In this document: positions 8,428 to 18,547 of the stretch, in pieces
Position numbering within the stretch: position 1 is the first letter of the stretch
How the letters are laid out: each line of letters begins with the position of its first letter
Origin: Niebla homalea
Lineage: Eukaryota; Ascomycota; Lecanoromycetes; Lecanorales; Ramalinaceae
Reading direction: 5' to 3'
Assembly: GCA_019925105.1 (NCBI GenBank)
Contig: JAHGAU010000010.1
Location: forward strand, 1,568,471-1,632,470
Length of the DNA stretch: 64,000 nt
Translations under genes and position numbers: made by a program
The notes under the pieces: generated by a model
What the model was told of the DNA's origin: nothing
The model's database searches: none
Seen by the model: only the letters and a program-made list of their open reading frames with translations

Positions 8428-11199
8428 TTAGGTCTCCGCCTTATGCTCCTTCTCCTCCAATTCCTTGATATACTTTACAAAGCTCTTCTTGTGCACCAGG
8501 CCGGCGTACACACCTTCTCTCAACACACATACATACCGCAACCCTAGCTTCACGAAGCATTGGAAAACCAGATCCATCGGACTGTGAATGTCAAGGGCGA
8601 CTGGAGCGGGATCGATGTATGCAGTGAAATCAGTTGGATCGTGACGTTCTCCGTCCGGGTCGTCCTCCTCGATGCTACGGTTGTCTCTCCAGGAGACATC
8701 TGTTGCCATAAGACACAAAGAGTGCTCCTCATCCTCAAGCTTATCGAGAGCGAATTCGAGATCGGGTGCAGGTATAAGCCCAACAAGGGCACCATGACGA
8801 AGTATTGGCAACCCACCGTCCAGCTCGCCTTTCTCATGAAGGCGGTCGAGCTTTCGACGTAGCGACGTGGCAGAGACCAAGGGTGAGTTCGAAATGTCGA
8901 TGATTCGATACGAGCGGATGACCTTGGGACAAATGTCTCCAAGCTCATTGGTGAAGACAGGGTGTATCTTGTTGTCGAGTAGGGGGTATGAATTCATGTC
9001 CGTCAGTAAGTCGTAGATACTGAGGGGTTCGATAGCGTCAGCTGTCCATTTGGCGACTAGCACTGAGATGGAGAACGGTAGTACGTGGTCGAGACTCCCC
9101 GTCAATTCGAAAAGAATGACTGCCAGCGTCACAGAGAGGCGGGTCACGCCGCACATGGTTGCCCCGGCTGCTATGAGTGCATACACACCTGGGGTGACAC
9201 AATCCTCCAGTCCGCCACCCTGTGGACAGCTTCCAACCAGAGCAGCGTCAGGGTGCATGACGACGATGTATTGCACAATGTGGCCGACCATGCGTCCCAT
9301 CAGACCCCCAACAACCATAGAGGGCACGTAGATGCCTGCTGGTACTTTGATTCCAAAGGTGATTGTTGTGAGGATGGCTTTGACCACAAAGGCAATGCAG
9401 AGATAGCCAATGATTCTTGGAATGTCCTTCCCAACCTGAGGACATAGCCCACCTGAGCCATTGTTGCAAGGGCTGGCTAATTCATATAGCAGCTCGGTCA
9501 CGGAGAGCTTGGTGTATCGGTTCCAAAAGCTGACGAGACCAGTCACGAGGCCGACAAGAGCCACTTCAAGGACTGGCCACCGTTTGATCGTAGGAATGCG
9601 TCGGAAGGTCCTGGCCCAGATTCGAGATGCCTTGATGAAGATCGCGCCCAAGGCGCCACCCAGCATGCCGAGTAAAACAAAGGCGACCATCTCGAAAGAT
9701 CTCCAATCACTTGTATAGCGCACCTCGAAGATGACAATCTTTCCGGTGCGATAGGGGTTCAGGAATTTGAGTGAAAGGGCGGCAATGATGCAGCAGAAGA
9801 AGGTCCTGAACAGTGTCTTCGCTGGAAAGTAATAGCTGACTTCCTCCAGACTGAAAAGCACACCTCCGATAGGGGCACCGAAAGCAACTCCCACGCCACT
9901 GGCTGCCGCAGCACTGAGAACTTCTCGTCTTTTCCCATCGTTGTGATTGTATTTGGAGAATATTCTGCAGGCAATGTTGCCAACGCAGGTCGCGATATGG
10001 ACATACGGACCTTCCTTACCCAGGCTCAGGCCAGATGCTACACTCAGTATGAGGGCTAGAGTCTTGACGACCAAGGTGCGGACACCGAGATAGCCATGGA
10101 TGACAAAACCACTCAGAATAACCTTGACCTCAGCAACTCCACTTCCAGCTGCCGGGTAATAAATCATGGTAGAAGGGAGAGCCAGATTTTCCGCCGCCTC
10201 GGTGGGACTGATTCTCGCTTTGTCATCCTCGGCGGCCTTGCTCGATGTAGCTCCCAGATTCTCATCCAGCGTCGATAAAGAAAATGCAGATGGAATCTCT
10301 GTCCGCGTCAGAAGAGTAAGTAGACATGAACCAACAGCGAAGATGACGGCGAAGAAGACGTAGGCGATGAAGTCAATCCACCGGTCATCGAACCTCTTGA
10401 TGTTCATCTGCTCACTCCATGTCATCCAATCGGAGCATTTCTCTGCTTCAAAGCAGCACTTCTTCTGGCTCAAATACCAGCCTCGAGTGCAGTAACCCTG
10501 CTTCACATCAAAGATTGATGTTTCTGTGAGGTTGACAAAGTATGCAACGCAAGCTGTGATGAATCCAATGATGGCAACGAGGACCCAGCCTTGAGCGCCG
10601 TCGAACCAAGCGTAGATACGTCCACGGATATCTTTACGGGCTCGTAAGTCTCGCACGCGAAAGTTGTCGGCAATGCTGTCGTGTACCCAGTCAGTGGAGG
10701 TGAATTGATCATACCAGACTCTTTCGTCCGTATAGACTTTCGAGTCAGCCATGTCTGTGAACTTTCTGCCGGAACCAAGCGCCCCAGCTAGACGAAAGGC
10801 CCATGAGTTGGCTCTAGAATGATTCTTGTGGAAGCCTTTCATACTGGTCGTACTTGGGACCCTCGAAAAGCGCGGGACGGCAGTATTGGGCTCTGTGTAG
10901 CTTTTGTTCTGCAGATGGCTTGGGCCAAGCAGACTTGAATGCTCATCCGGCATTCTTGAGGGTAGTCGACTGCGCAGGTCGAGTTCAGAGGTCCTGGCGG
11001 AATGGAGGCGACGAGAGATGATGGGGGACAAAGGGGATAGACGGTTCGTACTAGCGGTGAGCTGTTCATCCTCCTCATCGTCCGAGTCCGAGTCGGTCAG
11101 TATCGAGGGGCGTTGGGAGGTTGCAGAATGAGGCATCTTGTGGGATGGAGGGGGAGCGAAGCTCAAATGCAGTGGCCTTGGGCGTGCTTTGTCAGTCAT
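8428..11199 (-). CDS. ClC-family chloride channel / Cl-/H+ exchanger with CBS domains
   Basis: 923 aa, no intron. N-terminal 150 residues are Ser/Pro-rich cytosolic sequence with an acidic patch (DSDSDDEEDE). The membrane domain (about 203-730) contains the ion-path motifs GSGVAEVK (352-359), GKEGPYVH (394-401; Glu396 is the gating glutamate), GAPIGGVLFSLEEVSYYFP (441-459; the LEE pair holds the internal proton glutamate of exchangers) and KVPAGIYVPS (618-627). Two C-terminal CBS regions (about 755-815 and 855-917) follow. Both glutamates are present, which points to a 2Cl-/H+ exchanger of endomembranes, like yeast Gef1 and animal ClC-3/4/5. Alternative start at Met22 is possible. Localisation is inferred from the family. 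Confidence 0.95.
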   Translation of the reverse strand: MTDKARPRPLHLSFAPPPSHKMPHSATSQRPSILTDSDSDDEEDEQLTASTNRLSPLSPIISRRLHSARTSELDLRSRLPSRMPDEHSSLLGPSHLQNKSYTEPNTAVPRFSRVPSTTSMKGFHKNHSRANSWAFRLAGALGSGRKFTDMADSKVYTDERVWYDQFTSTDWVHDSIADNFRVRDLRARKDIRGRIYAWFDGAQGWVLVAIIGFITACVAYFVNLTETSIFDVKQGYCTRGWYLSQKKCCFEAEKCSDWMTWSEQMNIKRFDDRWIDFIAYVFFAVIFAVGSCLLTLLTRTEIPSAFSLSTLDENLGATSSKAAEDDKARISPTEAAENLALPSTMIYYPAAGSGVAEVKVILSGFVIHGYLGVRTLVVKTLALILSVASGLSLGKEGPYVHIATCVGNIACRIFSKYNHNDGKRREVLSAAAASGVGVAFGAPIGGVLFSLEEVSYYFPAKTLFRTFFCCIIAALSLKFLNPYRTGKIVIFEVRYTSDWRSFEMVAFVLLGMLGGALGAIFIKASRIWARTFRRIPTIKRWPVLEVALVGLVTGLVSFWNRYTKLSVTELLYELASPCNNGSGGLCPQVGKDIPRIIGYLCIAFVVKAILTTITFGIKVPAGIYVPSMVVGGLMGRMVGHIVQYIVVMHPDAALVGSCPQGGGLEDCVTPGVYALIAAGATMCGVTRLSVTLAVILFELTGSLDHVLPFSISVLVAKWTADAIEPLSIYDLLTDMNSYPLLDNKIHPVFTNELGDICPKVIRSYRIIDISNSPLVSATSLRRKLDRLHEKGELDGGLPILRHGALVGLIPAPDLEFALDKLEDEEHSLCLMATDVSWRDNRSIEEDDPDGERHDPTDFTAYIDPAPVALDIHSPMDLVFQCFVKLGLRYVCVLREGVYAGLVHKKSFVKYIKELEEKEHKAET

Positions 11200-12311
11200 G
11201 ATGACCCCCGAATTTAGGCACCCGCCTCGTGTCGGATCATAAAGGGAAGCAGAGAGCAGGAGTCAAATGATTTGGGGATGACCAAAGAAAGTAAGCACGA
11301 GACATGTGCAGCAGATTTGGGGGCAGGAGCAGGAGAGACCTTTTGCAACATCACCGGAAAGGACAGTCTTATTTCAAGCCCGTCGTCACTGCGGCGGTAG
11401 TTTAGGGCGGAACGTGGCGATAGTAATTATCTGCTGCCAGCCTCAAACATGGCCTCTCTTTCTTTGTCTGTGTTTCAAACCGTTCCCATCCATAGGTCGA
11501 ATCCGGGGAAGGGATGGGGGATTCAGGGATCCAACAAAGGAACAATAAGCATCAGGGGAATGGTGGAATGGGCTATGCAGGTTTCAGCTGGCTCCAACGC
11601 TTAGCAGGCCAATATAATCTGCTTCTCGAGCCCCAATATGCCCATGAGTGCAAGTGACGGAGGAGACGAGACGAGAGAGCAGGCGGCTGCATCATTAAAT
11701 GAGTGGTCAATGGTGGGTCCCCTCGGGTCATGTTGGTGGATGATGGTCAGAAGTGGGGAGGGTCACGTTTCACTTTGTCACCCGGATGTACTATAAAGAC
11801 TTTCGGGCGCATCGCCGCCGCCCGCATAGCTCGCTTGCTCGTTTAGCGGTGCCCGGCATCGCCAATCATTCATGGAGACTTTGACCAAGGATCGACCATC
11901 AGAAGATAGAGAAAGATTAATTGGCATGGAGTGGGGGTGTAGACATGAAGACAGATGCAACGACAAATAATTAGGAGGGTCAATTCCACATGTCAGTGGA
12001 GGATGCATTTTTTTGAGAGGCGAAAAGTCATTCCGATTGGATTTAGAACCTCCATGTATTTTGTTCATGCACAATCCATGCAGTGACTCGTTCACAAACC
12101 TTTCCCCGAACGCCTGGCGCTAGATAGTAACCTATATTGGATATTTGAAGCGCAGACCCGCTGCGTGGAACCGTCCAAGGCATGCTTATATGCCCTCACA
12201 TCCCCTCCGCGCCACTGTCTATTATACGTCTCTTGGCGACATGTAGAAAGGATTGGTCGAGTACGCTGGCGGCGGTGGTGGAGGAGGATATTCCTGCCAC
12301 ATTTCTCCCTC
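11200..12311. other. Intergenic region, 1.1 kb
   Basis: Upstream of the ClC gene and downstream of the next minus-strand gene. Short open frames look random. No RNA gene or repeat recognised. Confidence 0.5.
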
Positions 12312-13115
12312 TCAAGCCTCAGCAGCTTTGGAGTCTCCCGTATACTGTGCTCCCGTGCCTGCATCTTGGCCTCTCATTGTATAGCGCTCTCTATCTTCTT
12401 GATGCTGTGAGTTTCCCGTACGTTGCACTCCCATCATCTGTTGCCCTCGGAATCCTTGGTCCTGCCCAGCAGGCCCGTTTCCACCAATACTCGGCATCTC
12501 ATTCCCTTCCGTCTGTATCTGCTTTCGCATTACCCGCTGCTGTCGGTACATTCGATACATCCTCCTTGCGAAGAGCAGACCTGCTATGAGGGCAGCGACG
12601 AATGCTAGACAGCCAAGGACAATGCCAAGGATGACTGTTGTGCTGAGTTTCTGATCGGTTGAAGCTGAGATGGATGGAGACCTCGCCGGAGCGGCTGTTA
12701 TGGGAGAAGCATCTCTAACACCGCTGGGGGATGCAGTTGTTGGTGTCGGATGGTCATTTCCTATGGCAGTGCTTGTAGTAGACGCAGACGAGTCGCTGGA
12801 AGTTGGTTCGGGAGCTATTGGTGCCATGCTCGAAGACGTTGCTTCAAGGGTAGTTGTCTGCACTGCCGAAATTGTGATCGAGTGATCGATTGTTGTAGGG
12901 GCCGTGACCGTGTAGTACAGCTTTGAGATGATGGTGGTTGTTTCGTGGACTGTGAAGTACGAGCTGACTGTTTGCGTCTCTGTCTGAGTAATGATCTGGG
13001 TGATGAACTTGCCCTCGTCGGCCTTGTCTTTTCGGCGCTCCAGAGGATAAGAGCGCTTTTCCAGGGGTGTTGCTTTCACCAGAGAACGCCACAGCTTCTT
13101 GGGGAGTATCTTCAT
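12312..13115 (-). CDS. Single-pass membrane protein with Ser/Thr-rich ectodomain
   Basis: 267 aa. Residues 36-156 are very rich in Ser/Thr/Pro, including TETQTVSSYFTVHETTTIIS and a long STS-rich stretch, as in O-mannosylated wall or surface proteins. A single strong membrane helix follows (TTVILGIVLGCLAFVAALIA, about 159-182), then a basic stop-transfer run (ARRMYRMYRQQRVMRK) and a Gln/Gly-rich cytosolic tail. This is the layout of fungal Mid2/Wsc-like surface sensors, but no cysteine-rich WSC domain is present and I cannot name a family. The N-terminus (MKILPKKLWRSL) is not a good signal peptide. Either it is a signal-anchor protein or an upstream exon is missing. Function unknown. Confidence 0.65.
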   Translation of the reverse strand: MKILPKKLWRSLVKATPLEKRSYPLERRKDKADEGKFITQIITQTETQTVSSYFTVHETTTIISKLYYTVTAPTTIDHSITISAVQTTTLEATSSSMAPIAPEPTSSDSSASTTSTAIGNDHPTPTTASPSGVRDASPITAAPARSPSISASTDQKLSTTVILGIVLGCLAFVAALIAGLLFARRMYRMYRQQRVMRKQIQTEGNEMPSIGGNGPAGQDQGFRGQQMMGVQRTGNSQHQEDRERYTMRGQDAGTGAQYTGDSKAAEA

Positions 13116-14007
13116 ACTTGCAGATGGACGATGGAGAGAATGTGTTCACACTTGTTAAAGAAGACGCAGAAGTTGTGAGCGAGGGCAATGGAGCGCGAGG
13201 TAGACCTCCAGGATCGATGCGACAAATATGGAAAAAGGGGATGGAATTCCACGGTGTATTATGCGGACACTTGGAAGACAATTGCTTTGTTTGAGATCTT
13301 TGTTACATCTGTTACAACTTTGTATGACTCTTTTCCTTCATTGTGTCGCAGGTTTTCTCTGTTGACTGCAGGAGGAAACCCCTTTGTTGAAGGATTGGCT
13401 GTGAGCAGCCCGGCGCGCATATCGCGCTAGCAACGTCGAGGGAAAATCCTCGAGTCGCACATTTTGGTGTGAACAAAACAATCCAGCCATTTTGACGAAG
13501 AACGCGCAATAGAAATCATGTTGCTTTCTGAAATCATGCGGAAAAGTCGTGATTGGATGTCGGCGGTGTCTATCTAACGGTACACCTTGAAGGGGAAGAA
13601 GGTACTGCTAGCGAAAAAAGACCGCAGATGCGTTGATCTTGGCCTCGTAAGATGATCAATAGCTGATTGAGGTATTGAGAGCATTGACGATAAGGAATTG
13701 AGGCCGTTCCATTAAATGGAGAAAGGACGAGACGAAGGTACAGACGGGGAAAGAAAGACGAGAGCAATGAAATAGTGAAGATCGACGAAAATAGAGTTGT
13801 ACACGACAAGCATCATACCTACCCAAGTCTGTGCGCTCTCACCTCAACACCAAAGGAATGACCCTTCACATGCTTAAATCTTGCACAAGGTCTGCACGGC
13901 GTCTTTCGTCATTTCTTTGGTATCTTTCACCAGACCCGCGATTGCTTTGAACCTAGCCCATCGCGTTAATATCTTTTGGAATGGCTAAAGGTTGGCTGGG
14001 GGGACGC
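13116..14007. other. Intergenic region, 0.9 kb
   Basis: Between two minus-strand genes. It may hold a missed 5' exon of the membrane-protein gene. No conserved frame seen. Confidence 0.45.
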
Positions 14008-14639
14008 CTACTCCGAAATGGCAGAGTCACCCATGCATTCGTACAGCCAGCTCTCACTAGTCGTGACAATTGCCCCTTCTGCCCGGAGTCGATCGAGAGC
14101 GATGTTCCGCTCCCCTTCATTGCAGCTGCTGACTCCATCCGCGATGATGTAGACTCGATGGCCTTCAGTCAGGAGATCCAAAGCTGTCTGCGTCACGCAA
14201 ATGTGAGTCTCAATGCCGACTATCGCCACCTGATACTGCTCTCCCGGACGCCTTTGACCTAGGACATTGCGGAGATCAGGCACCATCATTGAAAAGGCGC
14301 TCTTGTCGATCGCCTGTGGCAAATCTCTCGCCAGCTCAGGGCAGGTCGGGCCAAGTCTTGCCGCATTCTGTGTGGTTGCAAAGGTAGGTATTTGAAGGAT
14401 TTTGCAGGCCTTTATGAGCTTGGAGCTGGTATCGATGACTTTTGGGTATTCGTGAATGACGGGTCTGAATTTCTCCTGAATGTCACAGACGCTATTGTTT
14501 GTCAAATGACGGCCTGTCAAAAGCTCCAGATTTCAGCTTACAAGAGGGCCGGATTCGCTGTTGAATAATCTTAGCCCACAGACTGTGCCATCGCCATGAA
14601 CAGCAGCAGCTTACGGAAACGCTTTGGACGTGCCGTCAT
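14008..14639 (-). CDS. Isochorismatase-like cysteine hydrolase
   Basis: Three exons: 14639-14615 (25 nt), 14557-14542 (16 nt) and 14491-14008, total 174 aa. Splicing gives MTARPKRFPNPALFVCDIQE, the normal start of this family, which neither unspliced frame provides. The catalytic triad of the isochorismatase-like fold is complete: Asp17 (VCDIQ), Lys77 (AIDKSAF) and Cys112 (ETHICVTQ). The short length and the lack of extra domains match the ISOC1/ISOC2 group of eukaryotes, whose substrates are poorly known; it is unlikely to act on isochorismate itself. Introns are 57 and 50 nt with GTAAGC donors. It is divergent from the BTB gene, with 425 bp between. Confidence 0.9.
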
Positions 14640-15064
14640 GATGGAGGCGACTCAGTGGGAGAGGCTGACCTTCTTGCAATGCACGTTACGTATCCTAGCT
14701 CATGGAGGTTAGTGAAAGAAGGAAACTCCTTTAGATTATATATATTTATCAAAAATACCCCTCGACCTCCCGCCAGTCCGATGGGAGCCCGCTAGAAGAA
14801 GATGCCAAGACATGTAGCTGCAGGTCGAGTTTCTCCAGCCTCTTTTCAATCTGCCACACACTTTCTCCTCCTCACTTTCACTCATTGGCATGAATTTTGT
14901 ACAACACTTTCAATCTTTTGCAGAGGGAACATTCTCTTCTATCTCACATGCCAAGGGTTATCTCGATTCGCAGACGCCCCAATTGATATACTGCGAAGCT
15001 CTTGCTCTGATTCACTTCCCCATTTGACCTGTCTTTCTCTTTTTTTTGAAAATCGCAACCCGCA
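14640..15064. promoter_or_regulatory. Divergent promoter region (isochorismatase-like / BTB gene)
   Basis: 425 bp between two divergent start codons. A TA-rich run (about 14,737-14,755) and a pyrimidine-rich stretch before the BTB ATG are visible. No specific binding site recognised. Confidence 0.5.
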
Positions 15065-15964
15065 ATGGCTGAACCAGAGGTCCGCATAAGTCTTCAGCCC
15101 GAAGAATCGCAAGACGTCGACATGGCCGGCGATGGCGCAGAAGTGGAGGAGACTGGCGCAGCAGACTTGCCTGGCGACGTGGACGACACCGTCCAAGAGA
15201 CCCCTCAAAAACCGCGCCTCACATTCTTGGAGTACGTTCTCCCACCCATCCTCTCTCTCCTGCTCATCCAATTGACACCCCCAGCTAATACACAACTCTA
15301 CAGCTACCTCAAATCCCCCATCATAACCCTCACCGTCGGCCCATCCACCTCCTCCACCGCCCTGAGCGCCCACCAGCTCCTCCTCGAACATTCCCCCTTC
15401 CTGGCCTCCGCCATCTCCTCCCCCACCGGCTCCAACACCATCTCCCTCCCGGATCAAGACCTCGCCGCCACCTCCGCCGTCCTCGAATACCTCTACACGG
15501 GCGAGTATTTCCCACACAAGCTGCCCTCGCGCGGGACACTCCAAACGGACCCATCCATCCCGGACATGGACACGACAGGCGACCAGCTGCTCAAACATGC
15601 CAAAGTCTACACCCTCGCCGAGAAGCTGGGGATGCCGAGCCTGCGCACGCTGGCGCTGAGTAAGATCCACCTGGTGAACAGTACGGCGGTCGCGGAGCTG
15701 GCGTATGCGAGATATGTGTACAGCCATACCGATCGATCGGACACCACCATCAGGAAACCCGTGGCGAGCTTCTGGGGCCAGAGGAGTCATGTCTTGAGGC
15801 ACGAGACCGAGGGGAGCTTTAGGGGCATGTGTCTGGAGTTCCCGGAGTTTGCGTTTGATGTGCTGAGTTTTGTGTTGGATGCGGAAGAGAAGCGGGAGGA
15901 GCGGAAGCGGAAGAGCACGGGTGGCGATGGGGAGACAAGTGTGAGGAAGAGGGCGAGAGGTTAG
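15065..15964 (+). CDS. BTB/POZ domain protein
   Basis: Two exons: 15065-15231 and 15304-15964. The 72-nt intron (GTACGT...CTACAG) is in frame and stop-free, so the unspliced 299-aa reading also looks open. The spliced form (275 aa) restores RLTFLDYLKSPIITLTVG, the conserved start of fungal BTB domains, followed by HQLLLEHSPFLASAI, VLEYLYTGEYFP and VYTLAEKLGMPSLRTLAL. The N-terminus is acidic. The C-terminus ends in Lys/Arg clusters (KREERKRK, RKRARG), a likely nuclear localisation signal. Such stand-alone BTB proteins may be dimerisation factors or Cul3 adaptors. No second domain is visible, so the precise role is unknown. Confidence 0.88.
   Translation: MAEPEVRISLQPEESQDVDMAGDGAEVEETGAADLPGDVDDTVQETPQKPRLTFLEYVLPPILSLLLIQLTPPANTQLYSYLKSPIITLTVGPSTSSTALSAHQLLLEHSPFLASAISSPTGSNTISLPDQDLAATSAVLEYLYTGEYFPHKLPSRGTLQTDPSIPDMDTTGDQLLKHAKVYTLAEKLGMPSLRTLALSKIHLVNSTAVAELAYARYVYSHTDRSDTTIRKPVASFWGQRSHVLRHETEGSFRGMCLEFPEFAFDVLSFVLDAEEKREERKRKSTGGDGETSVRKRARG
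15232..15303 (+). other. In-frame 72-nt intron of the BTB gene
   Basis: Donor GTACGT, acceptor CTACAG, length divisible by three, no stop. Retention inserts 24 mostly hydrophobic residues that interrupt the BTB fold start, whereas removal gives the family consensus. Confidence 0.8.
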
Positions 15965-16311
15965 AGGGTTGTGAGTAGCAAGACGGCCGAAGTGTACGAC
16001 ATTGGGGGAGAGATTTGGGAATACTAGCTGGTCGAATATATGGCTGATATACCTGGGACGGGGCAGGCCATTTGGATCACATGGGAGAACAATGCTTTTA
16101 CAAAAAGATCTTCCCGATTTGCTGAAAAGTTTTAGAGGTCAAGAATAGGAGACTTTGTATGATAATACCGAGGCCGATGATGGGGAATATACTTTTGTAC
16201 AATTGAGCATCCTTTGCGGTAAGCGTGCCCGCTATGTGCAATGAAGACTGAGTGTCTGACGGAACGCTGAACACCATACCTACCGTATTGCCCCAATCGT
16301 TCTCTAAATCA
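15965..16311. other. Convergent intergenic region
   Basis: 347 bp between the stops of the BTB gene (+) and the PAP2 gene (-). It presumably holds both 3' untranslated regions. No gene seen. Confidence 0.5.
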
Positions 16312-17648
16312 TCACAACCTTCCACCTCGTTGCCGAAACCTTTCCCCTGTGCTGGGTATGGGCTTGTTGAGCCTCAATATCCACAGAAGCAAGTCTTCTA
16401 GCGGTAGCAAGCAGAGGAATACCCCATTGCACAAGTATGCAGCACATGCAATTATCACCGCCATGAGTGCGTCCATCCAGTAATGATTCGCTGTAGCCAC
16501 AATGGTGATCAAGATGAAGGACGGGTAGCCGAGCCCAATGGCCATGTAAACAAGCTTCCAACCCCAATTCTTTCTCGTCTCTCCCTTTTCCAGCGTGCGC
16601 CTGAAAATCCCTGCGTGGTAGAACATGGTGCATCCAATAACAAAGGCGTACCCGAAGTGCATGCTCGGCATGGCGGCAAGAGAATTCACAAAGTTCCCGG
16701 ACATCCAGATCGATGTGGCGTTGTCATGACGGACCGAGTCCAGAAACCCAAATTCTGGTGGGAGGAGGCGAGGTGGCATACATGGATAGAGGGTGAATGA
16801 GAGGAAGGCGAAGAGGTTCGTGAGAGTTAACGTGCGCCTAGCTGTGGCAAAGGTGGAGTGTGAGGGCGCGATGTAATAGTACCAGGCGATAAACCTATGT
16901 ATCGAGTCAGCGTCATCAATAGGCAAGGCTTTGAACCAAAGCTTACCCCACTGTTCCGGGAATATGTATCAAGGCGTAAGCGCGATTGAGCATTGTCAGC
17001 GCATCTTGGTGCCCGTCCATGAACCAATGCTGAACGTCATGCTCCTTCCAAGGAAACAAAAAGCTGAGGAAGCTGAATTGCTCAAAGTCGAGCACGGCGA
17101 GACCGTGCGCCCGAGCGACATCAATGATGGATTTTGTGAAAATTGCCGATGAGAGGACTTTTGTCATTCGGTAGAAGAGGTAGGTGATGATCCAATAGAA
17201 CATTTCGATCAGAAAGGGGAACTTTTGCAGTAACCGGCTATGCACATGGTCTGAGAAGCGGGAGGTATTAGGAGTGTAAATGGCGCAGCCGCAGCATGCA
17301 CGTCGCTTCGGCTGATGCTTGGATGCCAAATTGTAATTCTGAGTGTCATCATTATTATCTGGATCATACCACAGCAATTCGTCTGAGGAACGAGCGGAGT
17401 CTTCCGAGTCCAAGTACGAGTCATGGTAGGCCTGTTTCCGTTTGTCCAATATTGAAAAGTTGCGTCTTCGTGTGAAAAACATGGCACTGCAGAGGATCGA
17501 GAGTACAATCTTGAATATGTCGTCAGTGTTGTTCTGTCGATATTAGGGGTTTTCAACTCACCAAAGGTTCCCCCCATGGTGGCAGATGGTACATAGGCTG
17601 ACTGTTCCATTGTGGAGGGGGCTCCTTGATGGTTAGATTGGCCTCCAT
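16312..17648 (-). CDS. PAP2-type multi-pass membrane protein (Aur1/IPC-synthase-related)
   Basis: Three exons: 17648-17562, 17509-16947 and 16894-16312, total 410 aa. Exon 1 encodes MEANLTIKEPPPQWNSQPMY up to WGEPL. A phase-0 intron (GTGAGT, branch CTGAC, acceptor CAAG) joins it to IVLSILCSAMFFTRRRN, the first membrane helix. A Ser/Asp-rich loop follows, then several helices. Catalytic elements of the PAP2_3 group are present: MPSMHFGYA (His296) and ANHYWMDA (His354, Asp358). This group contains inositol-phosphorylceramide-synthase relatives and acts on lipid phosphates in ER/Golgi membranes. The sequence does not look like canonical Aur1, so substrate is unknown. The start at 17648 is preceded in frame by a TGA. 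Confidence 0.87.
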
Positions 17649-18547
17649 GGTGATGGTCCCTCAATGATTGAAAAGGAGCGAGGAAATGGCTTTTGGCAAG
17701 TTTGTGTCCAGGATAATTCTGTCACGCGACGCCTCAAAACGTTTGGTGGCGTCCCCACAATGATGCAGCCCAACGGTGAGACGGAAGTTTGCTGATTCCG
17801 TGAATGTCCTCTATCTTCGAACCACCCTGCTTATTGTTTTTGGCGGTGATTGCATCAGGTATCCGTCAAGCGCTCCAGGATAGTTTAGCCATCAATCTTT
17901 CAGCTCGGCTTGTTGCCTTGCGAGCAAACCAGAGTCCAGCTCACGAAGAATGATTTGGAAGATTGTAGGGACAGGCTTCAGGCCTCGAATTGGGCTTTAT
18001 GTACGGTGGGGAGTGAAGTAAAGGCTCCGCGTAAGCAGACAGATGCGGGACTGGAAGCTCCGGAAGATGATGGAATCCTTCCTGCCGGCCTTGCTCGGAG
18101 CTGCTTGGTATTATTGAAGACCGGTGGGCTATCTGTATGACCCTCCTCTAGGATTCGGTGAGATAAGGTGAGTGAGCGATGACAAGAGAGGGTTAAGTAT
18201 GAGGTGTGATGGAAATAGGAGCGCGCTGAGTTTGGAACCCTCGGAACTCTCGGCTTGATGGCCGAGGGAGGATCGCCCGCTAGCCTAGTGTTCACCCGCA
18301 AAACGCAAGAAGCCACGTGATGTATCTGTTTACAATGACTGCTGTTGGGAGTATTTTGAATAGACTAAACACTGACAGGAGATATACTACTACTTTTCCA
18401 CAGGTGTGGCATTTTGCATTTGATAGCAGTCCTATTGTAAACTACACAGCCGAATCATACAGTGAAGATGGGCCTGGCACTATCAAAGACCCAGCTAGAC
18501 CTGTACCCACCGTGATACTTGACCTGAAGTCTGCCGTTTGTGGTGAT
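17649..18547. other. Intergenic region, 0.9 kb
   Basis: Between two minus-strand genes. Open frames around 17,910-18,560 show no domain or biased composition. Nothing recognised. Confidence 0.45.

Noticed and set aside
14939..15802. 287-codon minus-strand frame opposite the BTB gene
   Set aside because: Gly-rich shadow; the plus strand carries the conserved BTB motifs.
16098..16325. Possible extra 3' exon of the PAP2 gene with a hydrophobic segment
   Set aside because: The PAP2 frame already ends properly at 16,312 and no splice donor is needed. Probably 3' UTR.
17209..17664. Alternative N-terminal frame of the PAP2 gene starting MRDHHHGG
   Set aside because: It cannot be joined in frame to the conserved second exon by the strong GTGAGT donor. 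The +1 frame (MEANLTIKEPP) can, and it continues the first membrane helix.
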